Assembly: GCA_034925905.1 (NCBI GenBank)
Contig: JAYFRL010000008.1
Location: forward strand, 1-64,000
Source: JAYFRL01 sp034925905
Lineage (GTDB): Bacteria > Bacillota > Clostridia > Lachnospirales > Anaerotignaceae
Reading direction: 5' to 3'
Length of the DNA: 64,000 bases
Made by a program: the position numbers and the translations under genes. Every line of letters starts with the position of its first letter. Position 1 is the first letter of the stretch. Shown here piece by piece: positions 49,722 through 58,527 of the stretch. The notes beneath the pieces are model-generated. The model worked only from the letters and a program-made list of their open reading frames with translations, was not told the origin of the DNA and made no database searches.

Positions 49722-50255
49722 TTAATTCGCTTTCTTTAATAATTCGTTATACATAAGTATTCCCGTTATTGTTTTTCCGTCTTTTATTTCTCCGCTAAAG
49801 ATCATGTCTAAAGCTTCTTTAAGGCTGTGTGTTTCAAGCTCTATGAATTCATCCGGGTCAAAATTTTGCTTGCCTTTTTTTAAGTTCCATGCCATAAAAT
49901 AATATATTATCTCAGAGCATACTCCCACAGCGGGATAAGCTTCTGCCAGAAAAGCAATATCATCGCTTATAAACCCGGTTTCTTCCTCAAGCTCCCTTCT
50001 TGCACAAACCTCAGGAGTTTCGCCCGGTTCAAGCATACCCGCGGGTATCTCAAGCAGTATTTTTTTAAACGGATGCCTGTATTGCGAAACAAACACTATA
50101 TTCCCATCAGGATCAACGGGGACAATGGCCGCTGCGCCGCCTCTTTCTATATATTCGCGCTTTGCAACGCTTCCGTCCGGCATAAGAACCTTGTCGCTAT
50201 AAGCTGAAAACACAGGGCCTTCGTATATAAGCTTGCTTTCCTTTATTTCATACAT
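49722..50255 (-). CDS. nudF: NUDIX hydrolase, ADP-ribose pyrophosphatase type
   Basis: The 177-residue protein has the Nudix box spanning GMLEPGETPEVCARREL and EEETGF (residues about 73-95) and the N-terminal pattern of ADP-ribose pyrophosphatases (KREYIERGGAAAIVPVD, FVSQYRHPFKK). It hydrolyses ADP-ribose or similar nucleoside diphosphate derivatives to AMP and a phosphosugar. It lies 13 nt after asnS and 54 nt before spoIIM. Confidence 0.9.
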   Translation of the reverse strand: MYEIKESKLIYEGPVFSAYSDKVLMPDGSVAKREYIERGGAAAIVPVDPDGNIVFVSQYRHPFKKILLEIPAGMLEPGETPEVCARRELEEETGFISDDIAFLAEAYPAVGVCSEIIYYFMAWNLKKGKQNFDPDEFIELETHSLKEALDMIFSGEIKDGKTITGILMYNELLKKAN

Positions 50256-50268
50256 AAGAACACCCCCG

Positions 50269-51660
50269 TTAAAAGTCCGCGTTTTTAACTGTTCTTGGGA
50301 ACGGTATAACGTCTCTTATGTTTGAAATGCCGGTTATATACATTATAAGCCTTTCAAAACCCAGGCCATATCCGGCATGCTTAACTCCGCCATATTTTCT
50401 GAGGTCAAGATACCAATCGTAATCTTCTTCTTTAAGCCCCATTTCTTTTATCCTTGAAAGCAGCGCCTCATACCGCTCTTCCCTTTGGCTTCCGCCTATT
50501 ATTTCACCCACACCCGGAACTAAGAGATCCATAGCGGCAACTGTTTTCCCGTCTTCATTAAGCCTCATATAAAAAGCTTTTATTTCCTTCGGGTAATCGG
50601 TTACAAAAACAGGACCTTTGAAAACCTTTTCGGTTAAATATCTCTCATGCTCCGTTTGAAGGTCTATCCCCCATTCAACAGGGTATTCAAACTTCTCACC
50701 GGAAGATATTAAAATTTCAACTGCCTTTGTATATGTTACATGGGCAAACTCTGAATTAACAAGAGCGCTAAGCCTTTCTATAAGTGTATTATCCAAAAAG
50801 CTATTGAAAAATTCCAGCTCGTTTTGTGCATTTTCAATATAATAATTTATAACGTATTTGAGCATTTCTTCCGCAAGCTGCATATTGTCGTTAAGGTCTG
50901 CAAAAGCAACCTCAGGCTCTATCATCCAAAACTCGGCGGCATGCCTTGCAGTGTTTGAGTTTTCAGCCCTAAAGGTTGGGCCAAAGGTATAAACCCCGCC
51001 AAAAGCCATGGCATAAGCCTCTGCAGAAAGCTGGCCGCTTACGGTTAAATTTGTTTCTTTGCCGAAAAAGTCTTCCGTGTAGTTAACCTTTCCATCCTCA
51101 CAAAGCGGAACATTAGCAAGGTCAAGGGTTGTAACCTTAAACATTTCACCGGCGCCTTCGCAGTCGCTTCCGGTTATTAACGGAGTGTTCACATACACAA
51201 AGCCCTTTTGCCTAAAAAAATTATGAATAGCATAGGCCATAAGGCCCCTTACCCTGAAGACAGCTGAAAATGTGTTTGTTCTCGGCCTTAAATGGGCTTT
51301 CTCGCGTAAAAATTCAAAAGAATGCTTTTTCTTTTGAAGCGGGTAATCCGGAGTCGACGCTCCTTCAATGTTAATATTTGTCGCCTTTATCTCAAAAGGC
51401 TGCTTTGCTTCTGGCGTTAAAACCAGAGTCCCTTCCAGGCTTAAAGCCGCTCCGACATTTTGTTTTGCTATCTCGTCAAAATTTTTTAGCTTGTCTGTTT
51501 CTATTACTATCTGGACATTCTTAAAAAACGAACCGTCGTTAAGCTCTATAAATCCAAAAGCTTTTGATATCCTTATAGTTCTTATCCATCCGCCAAGCCT
51601 AACCGTTTTTCCGTCTAAGCTTTGGCTGTTTTCATATAAATACTTTATTTTTTGAAGCAT
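50269..51660 (-). CDS. asnS: Asparaginyl-tRNA synthetase
   Basis: This class IIb synthetase has 463 residues. An OB-fold anticodon domain (VRLGGWIRTIRISKAFGFIEL) is followed by the catalytic core with motif 2 FGPTFRAENSNTARHAAEFW and motif 3 GLGFERLIMYITG. The Asn-specific insert and FPRTVKNADF ending distinguish it from AspRS. The start is the ATG at 51660 with GGAGG upstream. It directly follows an aspartate aminotransferase, an arrangement also known from Bacillus (aspB-asnS). Confidence 0.95.
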   Translation of the reverse strand: MLQKIKYLYENSQSLDGKTVRLGGWIRTIRISKAFGFIELNDGSFFKNVQIVIETDKLKNFDEIAKQNVGAALSLEGTLVLTPEAKQPFEIKATNINIEGASTPDYPLQKKKHSFEFLREKAHLRPRTNTFSAVFRVRGLMAYAIHNFFRQKGFVYVNTPLITGSDCEGAGEMFKVTTLDLANVPLCEDGKVNYTEDFFGKETNLTVSGQLSAEAYAMAFGGVYTFGPTFRAENSNTARHAAEFWMIEPEVAFADLNDNMQLAEEMLKYVINYYIENAQNELEFFNSFLDNTLIERLSALVNSEFAHVTYTKAVEILISSGEKFEYPVEWGIDLQTEHERYLTEKVFKGPVFVTDYPKEIKAFYMRLNEDGKTVAAMDLLVPGVGEIIGGSQREERYEALLSRIKEMGLKEEDYDWYLDLRKYGGVKHAGYGLGFERLIMYITGISNIRDVIPFPRTVKNADF

Positions 51661-51688
51661 TTTTCTTTTCCTCCTGAAGGCTTTTTGA

Positions 51689-52885
51689 TTATGCAAGCTG
51701 CGAAATCAGCTCAGCTATCCTGTCCATTCCCTTTTTAATGGTCTCCATGGAAGTTGCATATGAAAGCCTTACATGATCAGGCATTCCAAAATCGTCACAA
51801 GGCACAAGAGCCACCATTTTTTCTTCTATAAGTATAGCAGCCAGTTCGGCAGCGCTGTTTATTTCTTTTCCGTTATATTTTTTGCCATATATCCCTGAAA
51901 CGTCAACAAAAAGATAAAAAGCTCCTTCCGGTTTTAAAACAGAAAGCCCTGGTGTATCCAAAACCCTTTGGTATATATATTCCCTGCGCTTACCAAACTC
52001 CTTTTTCATTTCTAAAACGCAGCTTTGATCTCCCAAAATGGCTTCAACGGCCGCTTTCTGTGCAATTGAATTAGGGTTGCCCGAAATATGGGATTGAAGG
52101 CTTCCCATAATCTTTGCTATTTCAGCGGAGCTCGCCGAATAGCCTATCCTCCAACCCGTCATTGAATAGGATTTTGAAACGCCGTTCACAACTATGGTCC
52201 TTTTATATATCTCATCATTAAGCGAAGCTATGCTTATGTGCTTTTTATTATCGTCATATATAAGCTTTTCATAAATTTCGTCTGAAATTACAATCAAATC
52301 TTTTGAAACGGCAAATTCAGCTATTTGTAAAAGGTCTTCCCCTGAAAGCATTGCCCCTGTGGGGTTACTTGGGCTTGTAATAATTATAGCCTTTGTTTTG
52401 TTTGTATATGCTTTTTTAAAATCATCGGGTGTGGGAGAAAAATTGTTTCCTTTTCTCGTATATATTATAACGGGAGTTCCTCCGGCTATTTTAACCATTT
52501 CTGAATAGCTTACCCAATAAGGCGCAGGTATTATAACTTCATCTCCGTCGTTTAATATCGTCATAAGCCCAATTTGAAGAGCCTGCTTGGCCCCGTTTGA
52601 GATAACTATTTGGCTTGGTTCATAGCTTATGCCGTTGTCTTTCTTAAACTTTGCGCAAACAGCTTTTTTAAGCTCTATTATTCCCGAAGCCGGGGTGTAT
52701 TTTGTAAACCCGTCATTTATAGCTTTTATAGCAGCTGCTTTTATATGCTCGGGGGTATCAAAATCCGGTTCGCCCGCGCTGAAGCTTACAACGTCAAGCC
52801 CTTTTGATTTAAGCTCATTTGCTTTTGCCGTTATTGCAAGAGTTGACGAAAATTTTATGCCCAACGCCTTTCTTGAAAGTTCCAT
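51689..52885 (-). CDS. Aspartate aminotransferase-type PLP enzyme
   Basis: This 398-residue class I aminotransferase is close to AspB/AspC of Firmicutes. It has FSAGEPDFDTPEHIKAAA, ISNGAKQALQIGL, SPSNPTGAMLSG, the PLP lysine in VVNGVSKSYSMTGWRIGY, and the substrate Arg near the C-terminus in HVRLSYATS. It would interconvert aspartate and oxaloacetate with glutamate/2-oxoglutarate. It heads the transcript toward asnS and nudF, with a promoter at 52946-52974. Confidence 0.9.
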   Translation of the reverse strand: MELSRKALGIKFSSTLAITAKANELKSKGLDVVSFSAGEPDFDTPEHIKAAAIKAINDGFTKYTPASGIIELKKAVCAKFKKDNGISYEPSQIVISNGAKQALQIGLMTILNDGDEVIIPAPYWVSYSEMVKIAGGTPVIIYTRKGNNFSPTPDDFKKAYTNKTKAIIITSPSNPTGAMLSGEDLLQIAEFAVSKDLIVISDEIYEKLIYDDNKKHISIASLNDEIYKRTIVVNGVSKSYSMTGWRIGYSASSAEIAKIMGSLQSHISGNPNSIAQKAAVEAILGDQSCVLEMKKEFGKRREYIYQRVLDTPGLSVLKPEGAFYLFVDVSGIYGKKYNGKEINSAAELAAILIEEKMVALVPCDDFGMPDHVRLSYATSMETIKKGMDRIAELISQLA

Positions 52886-52945
52886 ATACGCACCTCATTT
52901 ACATGCTGAATTTTTTATTATCCTCAATTCCAAAATATATATTTT

Positions 52946-52974
52946 ATTTTATACTATCATATATTTTTTTGCAA
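52946..52974 (-). promoter_or_regulatory. Promoter of the aminotransferase-asnS operon
   Basis: TTGCAA (52969-52974) and TAAAAT (52946-52951) are 17 nt apart on the minus strand in a very AT-rich spacer. No T-box-like element is visible before the aminotransferase ATG. Confidence 0.5.
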
Positions 52975-53007
52975 TAAAATAATGCCCTTTGCCGATAATA
53001 GACAAGT

Positions 53008-53937
53008 TTAGCCTATTACGGTCTTTATAACATTCAAAAGATTGCCCCCGGCAAATTTTTCGGCCGCCGAAGAACCATGCTTTTCTTCTACATATTCCAC
53101 AATATCCTTGGCTTTTGAAACGTCCGCAAGCTCTAAAGCAGGAGTGTCCATACCGTCAAAATCACAGCCAAAACCCAAAATATCATAGCCCGCAATGTTT
53201 ATTATGTGATCTATATGCTTATATATATATCCCCTTTCACCGTCTTTTGGGCAAACAAACGGCTTGTAAGCATTAAGACCTATAAAGCCTCCGTGATTGG
53301 CTATAGCTTTTATTTGCTCGTCCGTAAGGTTTCTTGCAGACGGACATATTGCGCGCGAATTTGAATGGCTGGCTATAAACGGGCCTTTTATGCAGCCTGC
53401 GGCTTCAAAAAAGCCTTTATCATTTAAGTGAGAAACATCTATAAGAATTCTAAGCCTTTCCGCTTCGTCGATAACATCATATCCAAAGCTTGTTAGCCCA
53501 TTTTCACTGTTGCCCAAAACCCCTTGGGCCAGCTGGTTTTTATAGTTCCATGTAAGACCTAAGGCTCTAACGCCCAGCCTATGAAATATTCTTAAATTTT
53601 CAACATTGCCGCAAAGCGGTTCTCCGCCTTCTATGGAAAGAAAGCTTGAAAGCCTTCCTTCATTCTTATTTTTAATTATATCTTCTAAGCAGTTTGCATG
53701 TGAAATATGCTCATCTTCGGAAATAAGCTTATAATAGCAGTCCAAAAGCTTAAATGTATGATTTAAAGGGTCGCTGTAATAGCAAGGTTCAAGCCAAAGA
53801 GCAAAAAACTGAAGCCATGCGCCGTATTCAAGGAGGCGTTTTAAATCCAACTGCCCCTTGTTTTCAAAAAAATCTTCTCCTGTTTCATAAAGCCTTGATA
53901 TTGTATCCGAGTGCGCGTCAGCAAAAAAATATCCCAT
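53008..53937 (-). CDS. Membrane dipeptidase (peptidase M19)
   Basis: The 309-residue amidohydrolase-fold enzyme has the first metal motif ADAHSDT near the N-terminus, the bridging Glu in LSIEGGEPLCG, later metal ligands in DVSHLNDKGF and FIASHSNSRAICP, and LGFGCDFDGMDT toward the end. It cleaves dipeptides, including some with D-residues. It lies between rny and the aminotransferase, apparently on its own. Confidence 0.9.
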   Translation of the reverse strand: MGYFFADAHSDTISRLYETGEDFFENKGQLDLKRLLEYGAWLQFFALWLEPCYYSDPLNHTFKLLDCYYKLISEDEHISHANCLEDIIKNKNEGRLSSFLSIEGGEPLCGNVENLRIFHRLGVRALGLTWNYKNQLAQGVLGNSENGLTSFGYDVIDEAERLRILIDVSHLNDKGFFEAAGCIKGPFIASHSNSRAICPSARNLTDEQIKAIANHGGFIGLNAYKPFVCPKDGERGYIYKHIDHIINIAGYDILGFGCDFDGMDTPALELADVSKAKDIVEYVEEKHGSSAAEKFAGGNLLNVIKTVIG

Positions 53938-54000
53938 AGTAAAACACCTCTTAAATTTATCTCTTAAAAAGTATATTACAGATTGGCATATAATAGCAAT

Positions 54001-54028
54001 AAAAAACAGCGGAGATTTTTCTCCGCCG
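54001..54028 (-). terminator. Terminator of rny
   Basis: GCGGAG pairs with CTCCGC (54009-54014 with 54021-54026). On the minus strand TG and T6 follow. It lies 5 nt after the rny stop. Confidence 0.8.
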
Positions 54029-54032
54029 TAAA

Positions 54033-55595
54033 TTATTTCGCATATTCTATTGCTCTTGTTTCCCTTATAAGATTTACCTTTATCTGACCCGGATACTCAA
54101 GCTCTTCTTCTATCTTTTTGGCAACTTCTCTTGCAAGCATCGGTAGACCTTCATCGTTAACATCCTCAGGGATAATTATTATACGAAGCTCACGCCCTGC
54201 CTGTATGGCAAATGATTTCTCCACGCCTTTGAAATTATCTGCGATTTCTTCAAGCTTTTGGAGCCTTTTGATGTATGATTCAAGGGTTTCGCGCCTTGCC
54301 CCTGGCCTTGCTGCCGAAATTGCGTCTGCTGCCTGAACAAGAACCGCAATAATAGTTTTCGGCTCTACATCACCATGGTGCGCCTCAACTGCATTTATAA
54401 TGATATCTGATTCCTTAAAGCGTTTGCAGAGAGAAACCCCTATGCTTATATGAGAACCTTCAACTTCATGGTCTACGCTTTTACCTATGTCATGCAGAAG
54501 CCCTGCACGCTTTGCTATTGTTATATCAACTCCAAGCTCAGCAGCCATAAGCCCTGTAAGGTTTGCAACCTCAACGGAGTGCTTAAGCACATTTTGGCCA
54601 TAGCTTGTTCTGTATTTAAGCTTGCCAAGAAGCCTTATAAGCTCAGGATGAAGACCGTTTACGCCTGTTTCAAATGTGGCGGCTTCGCCTTCTTCCCTTA
54701 TTATTGTTTCAACTTCTTTCTTTGCCTTTTCAACCATTTCCTCTATCCTTGACGGATGAACACGTCCGTCAACAATAAGTTTTTCAAGAGCTATTCTTGC
54801 AACCTCACGCCTTATCGGGTCAAACCCGGAAAGTATAACTGCTTCTGGTGTATCGTCTATAATTAAATCTATTCCTGTAAGGGTTTCAAGAGCTCTTATA
54901 TTTCTTCCTTCACGGCCAATAATACGGCCTTTCATTTCGTCGTTCGGAAGCTGAACAACGGAAACCGTTGTTTCTGCAACATGGTCAACCGCACATCTTT
55001 GAATTGCGTTTGCAATGATTTCTTTCGATTTTTTGTCAGCCTCAAGCTTTGCTTTTGCTTCTATATCCTTAATCATCAATGAAGCTTCGTGCTTAACATC
55101 ATCTTCAACTTCAGAAAGAATATATTTCTTTGCTTCATCAGAGGTTAACCCGCTTATTCTTTCAAGCTCTTTAAGCCCAATTTCATGAAGCTTTGAAACC
55201 TCTTCCCTTTGCCTTTCAAGCTCTTCTAATCTTCTTTGAACTTGTTCTTCCTTTTTTTCCATCAAGTCTGATTTTCTATCCAGACTTTCTTCTTTTTGTA
55301 TAAGTCTTCTTTCAGTTTTTTGCTGTTCGTTTCGTCTTTCCCTGGCCTCTTTTTCAAGCTCATTTTTAGTTCTAATGCTTTCTTCTTTAGCCTCAAGGAG
55401 TATTTCTTTTTTCCTTGCTTCGGCCTCCTTTTTAGCGTCTTCAACTATTTTAACGGCTCTGTCTTCCGCCTGACCAATTTTAGCCTCAGCAATACGCTTC
55501 CTAAAATTAAAGCCAACAAGAATTCCAAGGAGAAGTCCGACAACAGCGGTAATTGAGATAAAAACTACAGGTTCTATCCAAAACACCTCCTCCAA
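54033..55595 (-). CDS. rny: Ribonuclease Y
   Basis: This membrane-anchored endoribonuclease starts mRNA decay in Firmicutes. The 520-residue frame has an N-terminal membrane segment (about 10-30), a long charged coiled coil (about 35-200), a KH domain (MKGRIIGREGRNIRALE) and an HD domain (LLHDIGKSVDHEVEGSH). The start is unclear: the TTG at 55595 is itself part of the GGAGGAGG tract, and the next in-frame GTG (55586) is too close to it. No in-frame ATG exists near the membrane segment. A consensus promoter lies at 55773-55801. Confidence 0.93.
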   Translation of the reverse strand: MEEVFWIEPVVFISITAVVGLLLGILVGFNFRKRIAEAKIGQAEDRAVKIVEDAKKEAEARKKEILLEAKEESIRTKNELEKEARERRNEQQKTERRLIQKEESLDRKSDLMEKKEEQVQRRLEELERQREEVSKLHEIGLKELERISGLTSDEAKKYILSEVEDDVKHEASLMIKDIEAKAKLEADKKSKEIIANAIQRCAVDHVAETTVSVVQLPNDEMKGRIIGREGRNIRALETLTGIDLIIDDTPEAVILSGFDPIRREVARIALEKLIVDGRVHPSRIEEMVEKAKKEVETIIREEGEAATFETGVNGLHPELIRLLGKLKYRTSYGQNVLKHSVEVANLTGLMAAELGVDITIAKRAGLLHDIGKSVDHEVEGSHISIGVSLCKRFKESDIIINAVEAHHGDVEPKTIIAVLVQAADAISAARPGARRETLESYIKRLQKLEEIADNFKGVEKSFAIQAGRELRIIIIPEDVNDEGLPMLAREVAKKIEEELEYPGQIKVNLIRETRAIEYAK

Positions 55596-55772
55596 TATTT
55601 AATTTATTAAAAATTTATTAGCAAAAAATATATATACCTTCAAGAAACATCGCGTACCAAAAACTTTTTTTAATAAACTTATTAACGATAAAATGAATAT
55701 TCAGGCAATTTTTAATGCGGAATTAAGATATTTCAAATTTGGAAACGATAATTTGCTCAAAGCATAATATTA

Positions 55773-55801
55773 ATTTTAAATCCTTTTATACTTTATGTCA
55801 A
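55773..55801 (-). promoter_or_regulatory. Promoter of rny
   Basis: TTGACA (55796-55801) and TAAAAT (55773-55778) are 17 nt apart on the minus strand, the closest to consensus in this window. The predicted leader is about 170 nt, AT-rich and without a recognised motif. Confidence 0.75.
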
Positions 55802-55871
55802 GAAAGTTTTAATCTTAGAATTTTATCTTTATGCAAAACCAATATTAATTTATACATTTATATTCCTGATA

Positions 55872-57299
55872 TCATTGTCTTTTAATCCCTTTAATCTCAT
55901 AATAATCATGCTTTTTCCCTTTTATCGGTATAAGCTCTATTTCCTTATTATTAAACATATCCTCAAGGTTTTGCTTTAAGGAATCTTCTTTGCCGTAAAA
56001 CCACCTTAATATTGTCTCATTTGCATAAATTTGGACTTTATCGTAAATCGTATTTGAAAAAAGGGATAATATATCCCTATATATCGAACCTAAAACATAT
56101 TGGGCATTATAAATCTTGCCCGTTCCCGCACATAAAGGACATGGAATAAGTATTTGGCTGCTTAAGGAAGGTCTTGTTTTTCTTCTTGTAAGCTGCATAA
56201 GGTTAAGCTCCGTCATGCTCACAACAACAGTTTTTATCCTATCCTTTGAGGTCTCATGCATAAGCGTTTTTTTTATGAGCTGCCTGTCTTCTTCCTCTTG
56301 CATATCTATAAAATCTATAATTATTATACCGGAAAGGTTTCTTAACCTTATCTGCTTCGAAGCTTCATAAACAGCTTCTATATTAGTTTTAAGAAAAGTT
56401 TTTTGAATATCTTTTGTGCCTGTGTATTTACCTGTGTTAACGTCTATAACAGTTAAGGCTTCGGTTTCTTCTATAACAATAAAGCCCCCGCTTTTAAGCC
56501 AAACTTTTTTGTCCAGAGCTTTTTTAGCTTGGCTTTCTATGAAATATTCTTCAAACACCGGAACACTTTTATTATAAAGCTTTATTTTCCCGGCTTCGTT
56601 TTCATCGGCTATATTTAAAAGGTCATTATAATCTTTTTCGTTATTAACTATAAATTCATCCACATCATCCGAAAATATATCTCTGGCAGCAAAAAGAGCC
56701 GGAGAAGGTGAAGACATAACCAGGCAAGGCGGTTTTAAATAATCCGCCTTTTCAAATATACCTTTGCTCTTTAAATAAAGATATTCAATTTCTTTTTTAA
56801 AATCATCATGATTTTTACCTTCGCCCATAGTCCGTACTATTATTCCGTAGCCTTCGGGCAAAAGCGGCGCAACTATTTCGGATATCCTTTCTCTTTCTTT
56901 TTCGGATACTATTTTTTTCGATATTCCTATGTTTTTATCATTTGGGATAAGAATGGAAAACTTGCCGGCAAACGAAATTTTCCTCGTAAGTAAGGCTCCT
57001 TTAAGCCCTACGGGCGATTTTTTAACCTGAACAATTACGCTGTCTCCCGCTTTAACAGGGCTACACGAAAAGCTTCCTTCTCCTTCGTCTGCATATTGAA
57101 GATAAGCCGTCCTTTCTTCTCCTATCTCCACAAAAGCAGCGTTTATACCGGGTAAAACACGAATAACCCTGCCGCAGTATATACTGCCGACAAGGTTTTT
57201 GTCCGTGTTGCTCTCATATAAAAGCTCTGTTAAAACACCGTCTAAAACCAGGGCTGTTCTTGTGTTATATATTGTTGAATCCATAATTATTCTGTTCAT
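55872..57299 (-). CDS. rng: Ribonuclease G (Rne/Rng family)
   Basis: The 475-residue endoribonuclease has the S1 domain (GSIYCGRVIRVLPGINAAFVEIG), the RNase-H-like/DNase-I-like catalytic region with metal-binding Asp residues in LTVIDVNTGKYTG and IIIDFIDMQEEEDR, and the zinc-link CPLCAGTGK. It processes 5S/16S rRNA precursors and mRNA. It follows yraN by 23 nt. Most Firmicutes with RNase J and Y lack it, but many Clostridia, as here, have all three. Confidence 0.93.
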   Translation of the reverse strand: MNRIIMDSTIYNTRTALVLDGVLTELLYESNTDKNLVGSIYCGRVIRVLPGINAAFVEIGEERTAYLQYADEGEGSFSCSPVKAGDSVIVQVKKSPVGLKGALLTRKISFAGKFSILIPNDKNIGISKKIVSEKERERISEIVAPLLPEGYGIIVRTMGEGKNHDDFKKEIEYLYLKSKGIFEKADYLKPPCLVMSSPSPALFAARDIFSDDVDEFIVNNEKDYNDLLNIADENEAGKIKLYNKSVPVFEEYFIESQAKKALDKKVWLKSGGFIVIEETEALTVIDVNTGKYTGTKDIQKTFLKTNIEAVYEASKQIRLRNLSGIIIIDFIDMQEEEDRQLIKKTLMHETSKDRIKTVVVSMTELNLMQLTRRKTRPSLSSQILIPCPLCAGTGKIYNAQYVLGSIYRDILSLFSNTIYDKVQIYANETILRWFYGKEDSLKQNLEDMFNNKEIELIPIKGKKHDYYEIKGIKRQ

Positions 57300-57322
57300 A
57301 GCGGGCAGTTTCCTTTTTTAGT

Positions 57323-57685
57323 TTATCTTTGGCTAAAAGCGTTTTCTATGTAGTTAAAATATATGCTCCCGTTCTTGCAAAAAACTTCTGCAACATCAAA
57401 GCGCATATCCATATTACAAACACTCTTCTCGTATATATATTCCTCGGCTGTTTTTATTATCCTTTCCTGCTTTTTTAAGGTTACGGCTTCGCGCGGCAAA
57501 CCTTTTGAAAGGCTTTTCCGAAGCTTAACCTCAATAAATACCAAAACGCCATCTTTTTCAGCTATTATATCTATTTCCCCGTTTTGGCCGCGGAAATTTT
57601 TATCAATTACATTATATCCTTTTTTCAAAAGCTCGGTTTCGGCAATGCTTTCGCCTTTTGCACCTGTTTTCCGATTGTTATGCAT
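57323..57685 (-). CDS. yraN: YraN family protein (UPF0102)
   Basis: The 120-residue protein has a restriction-endonuclease-like fold, typified by NRKTGAKGESIAETELLKKGY, the E-I-D-I in NGEIDIIAEKDGVLVFIEVK (D and ExK putative active residues), and length. The ATG at 57685 is preceded by AAAGGGTG. YraN and rnhB are neighbours in many genomes. The role is unproven. Confidence 0.9.
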   Translation of the reverse strand: MHNNRKTGAKGESIAETELLKKGYNVIDKNFRGQNGEIDIIAEKDGVLVFIEVKLRKSLSKGLPREAVTLKKQERIIKTAEEYIYEKSVCNMDMRFDVAEVFCKNGSIYFNYIENAFSQR

Positions 57686-57697
57686 AGATAACACCCT

Positions 57698-58462
57698 TTA
57701 ATTTATAAAGTCTTTCAAAAAGCTTTTTCTATGTATCGGGCAAAGCCCGTGTTTTCTAATTGCTTCCATATGTTCAGCCGTACCATAACCTTTATTTTTA
57801 TCAAACAAATATTCCGGATATTCCTTTGCATATTCCTTCATAAGAGCATCTCTTTTAACCTTTGCTATTATGCTTGCGGCGCCTATCGAAACGCTTAAAG
57901 CATCGCCTTTTATAATAGGCTTTTGAAACATTTTAAGCCCCGGAACAGTCAAAGCGTCTATAAGCAGAATATCCGGGCTTACCGAAAGCGAAAAAACAGC
58001 CTTTTGCATAGCCTTAAGGGTTGCGTTTAAAATGTTTATTTTGTCTATTTCTTCCGGAGAAACTATCCCAAAACCGAAAGAAACAGCTTCTTTTAGAATT
58101 ATACTGCTAAGTTCTTCTCTTTTGGCTTCCGAAAGTTTTTTTGAATCGTTTATTCCTGGTATAATTACATCCCTTGGTAGAATAACGGCAGCTGCCATAA
58201 CAGGCCCTGCAAGTGGACCACGGCCAACTTCGTCTGTCCCTGCAACATACAAAGCCCCTTTATCATAAAACTCCCTTTCATATTTCCAAAGCTCGTTAAG
58301 CCTTTTCAGCTCTTTTTCATGCCTTTTTATTTTATTTTCATATTGCTCTATAATTTTTAAAACTCCGGCTCTGCCGTCTAGCCCATATTTTTTAATAATA
58401 AGCGGAAGCCCATTTATATCTGCAGCTTCAAATTCTTCTTTTATCTCTTTTAAAGAAAGCAT
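57698..58462 (-). CDS. rnhB: Ribonuclease HII
   Basis: RNase HII removes ribonucleotides and RNA primers from DNA. The 254-residue protein has the catalytic Asp-Glu in VAGTDEVGRGPLAGPV, Asp in LLIDALTV and Asp in KRDALMKEYAKEYP, with GYGTAEHMEAI near the C-terminus. It has an N-terminal extension of about 70 residues, as in Bacillus RnhB. It overlaps nothing and lies 12 nt before yraN. Confidence 0.93.
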   Translation of the reverse strand: MLSLKEIKEEFEAADINGLPLIIKKYGLDGRAGVLKIIEQYENKIKRHEKELKRLNELWKYEREFYDKGALYVAGTDEVGRGPLAGPVMAAAVILPRDVIIPGINDSKKLSEAKREELSSIILKEAVSFGFGIVSPEEIDKINILNATLKAMQKAVFSLSVSPDILLIDALTVPGLKMFQKPIIKGDALSVSIGAASIIAKVKRDALMKEYAKEYPEYLFDKNKGYGTAEHMEAIRKHGLCPIHRKSFLKDFIN

Positions 58463-58493
58463 ATCATCATTCCAATTTTTATTTTAATTAAAT

Positions 58494-58521
58494 AAAACCA
58501 GCCCGTCTAAAAAAGGCGGGC
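58494..58521 (-). terminator. Terminator of the ribonuclease J gene
   Basis: An 8-bp GC-rich stem (58514-58521 with 58501-58508, one G-U) is followed on the minus strand by GGTTTTATTT. It lies 7 nt after the gene's stop. Confidence 0.65.
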
Positions 58522-58527
58522 CATAGA

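Noticed and set aside
52886..53007. T-box leader before the aminotransferase-asnS operon
   Set aside because: The gap is too short and lacks the T-box and specifier-loop sequences.
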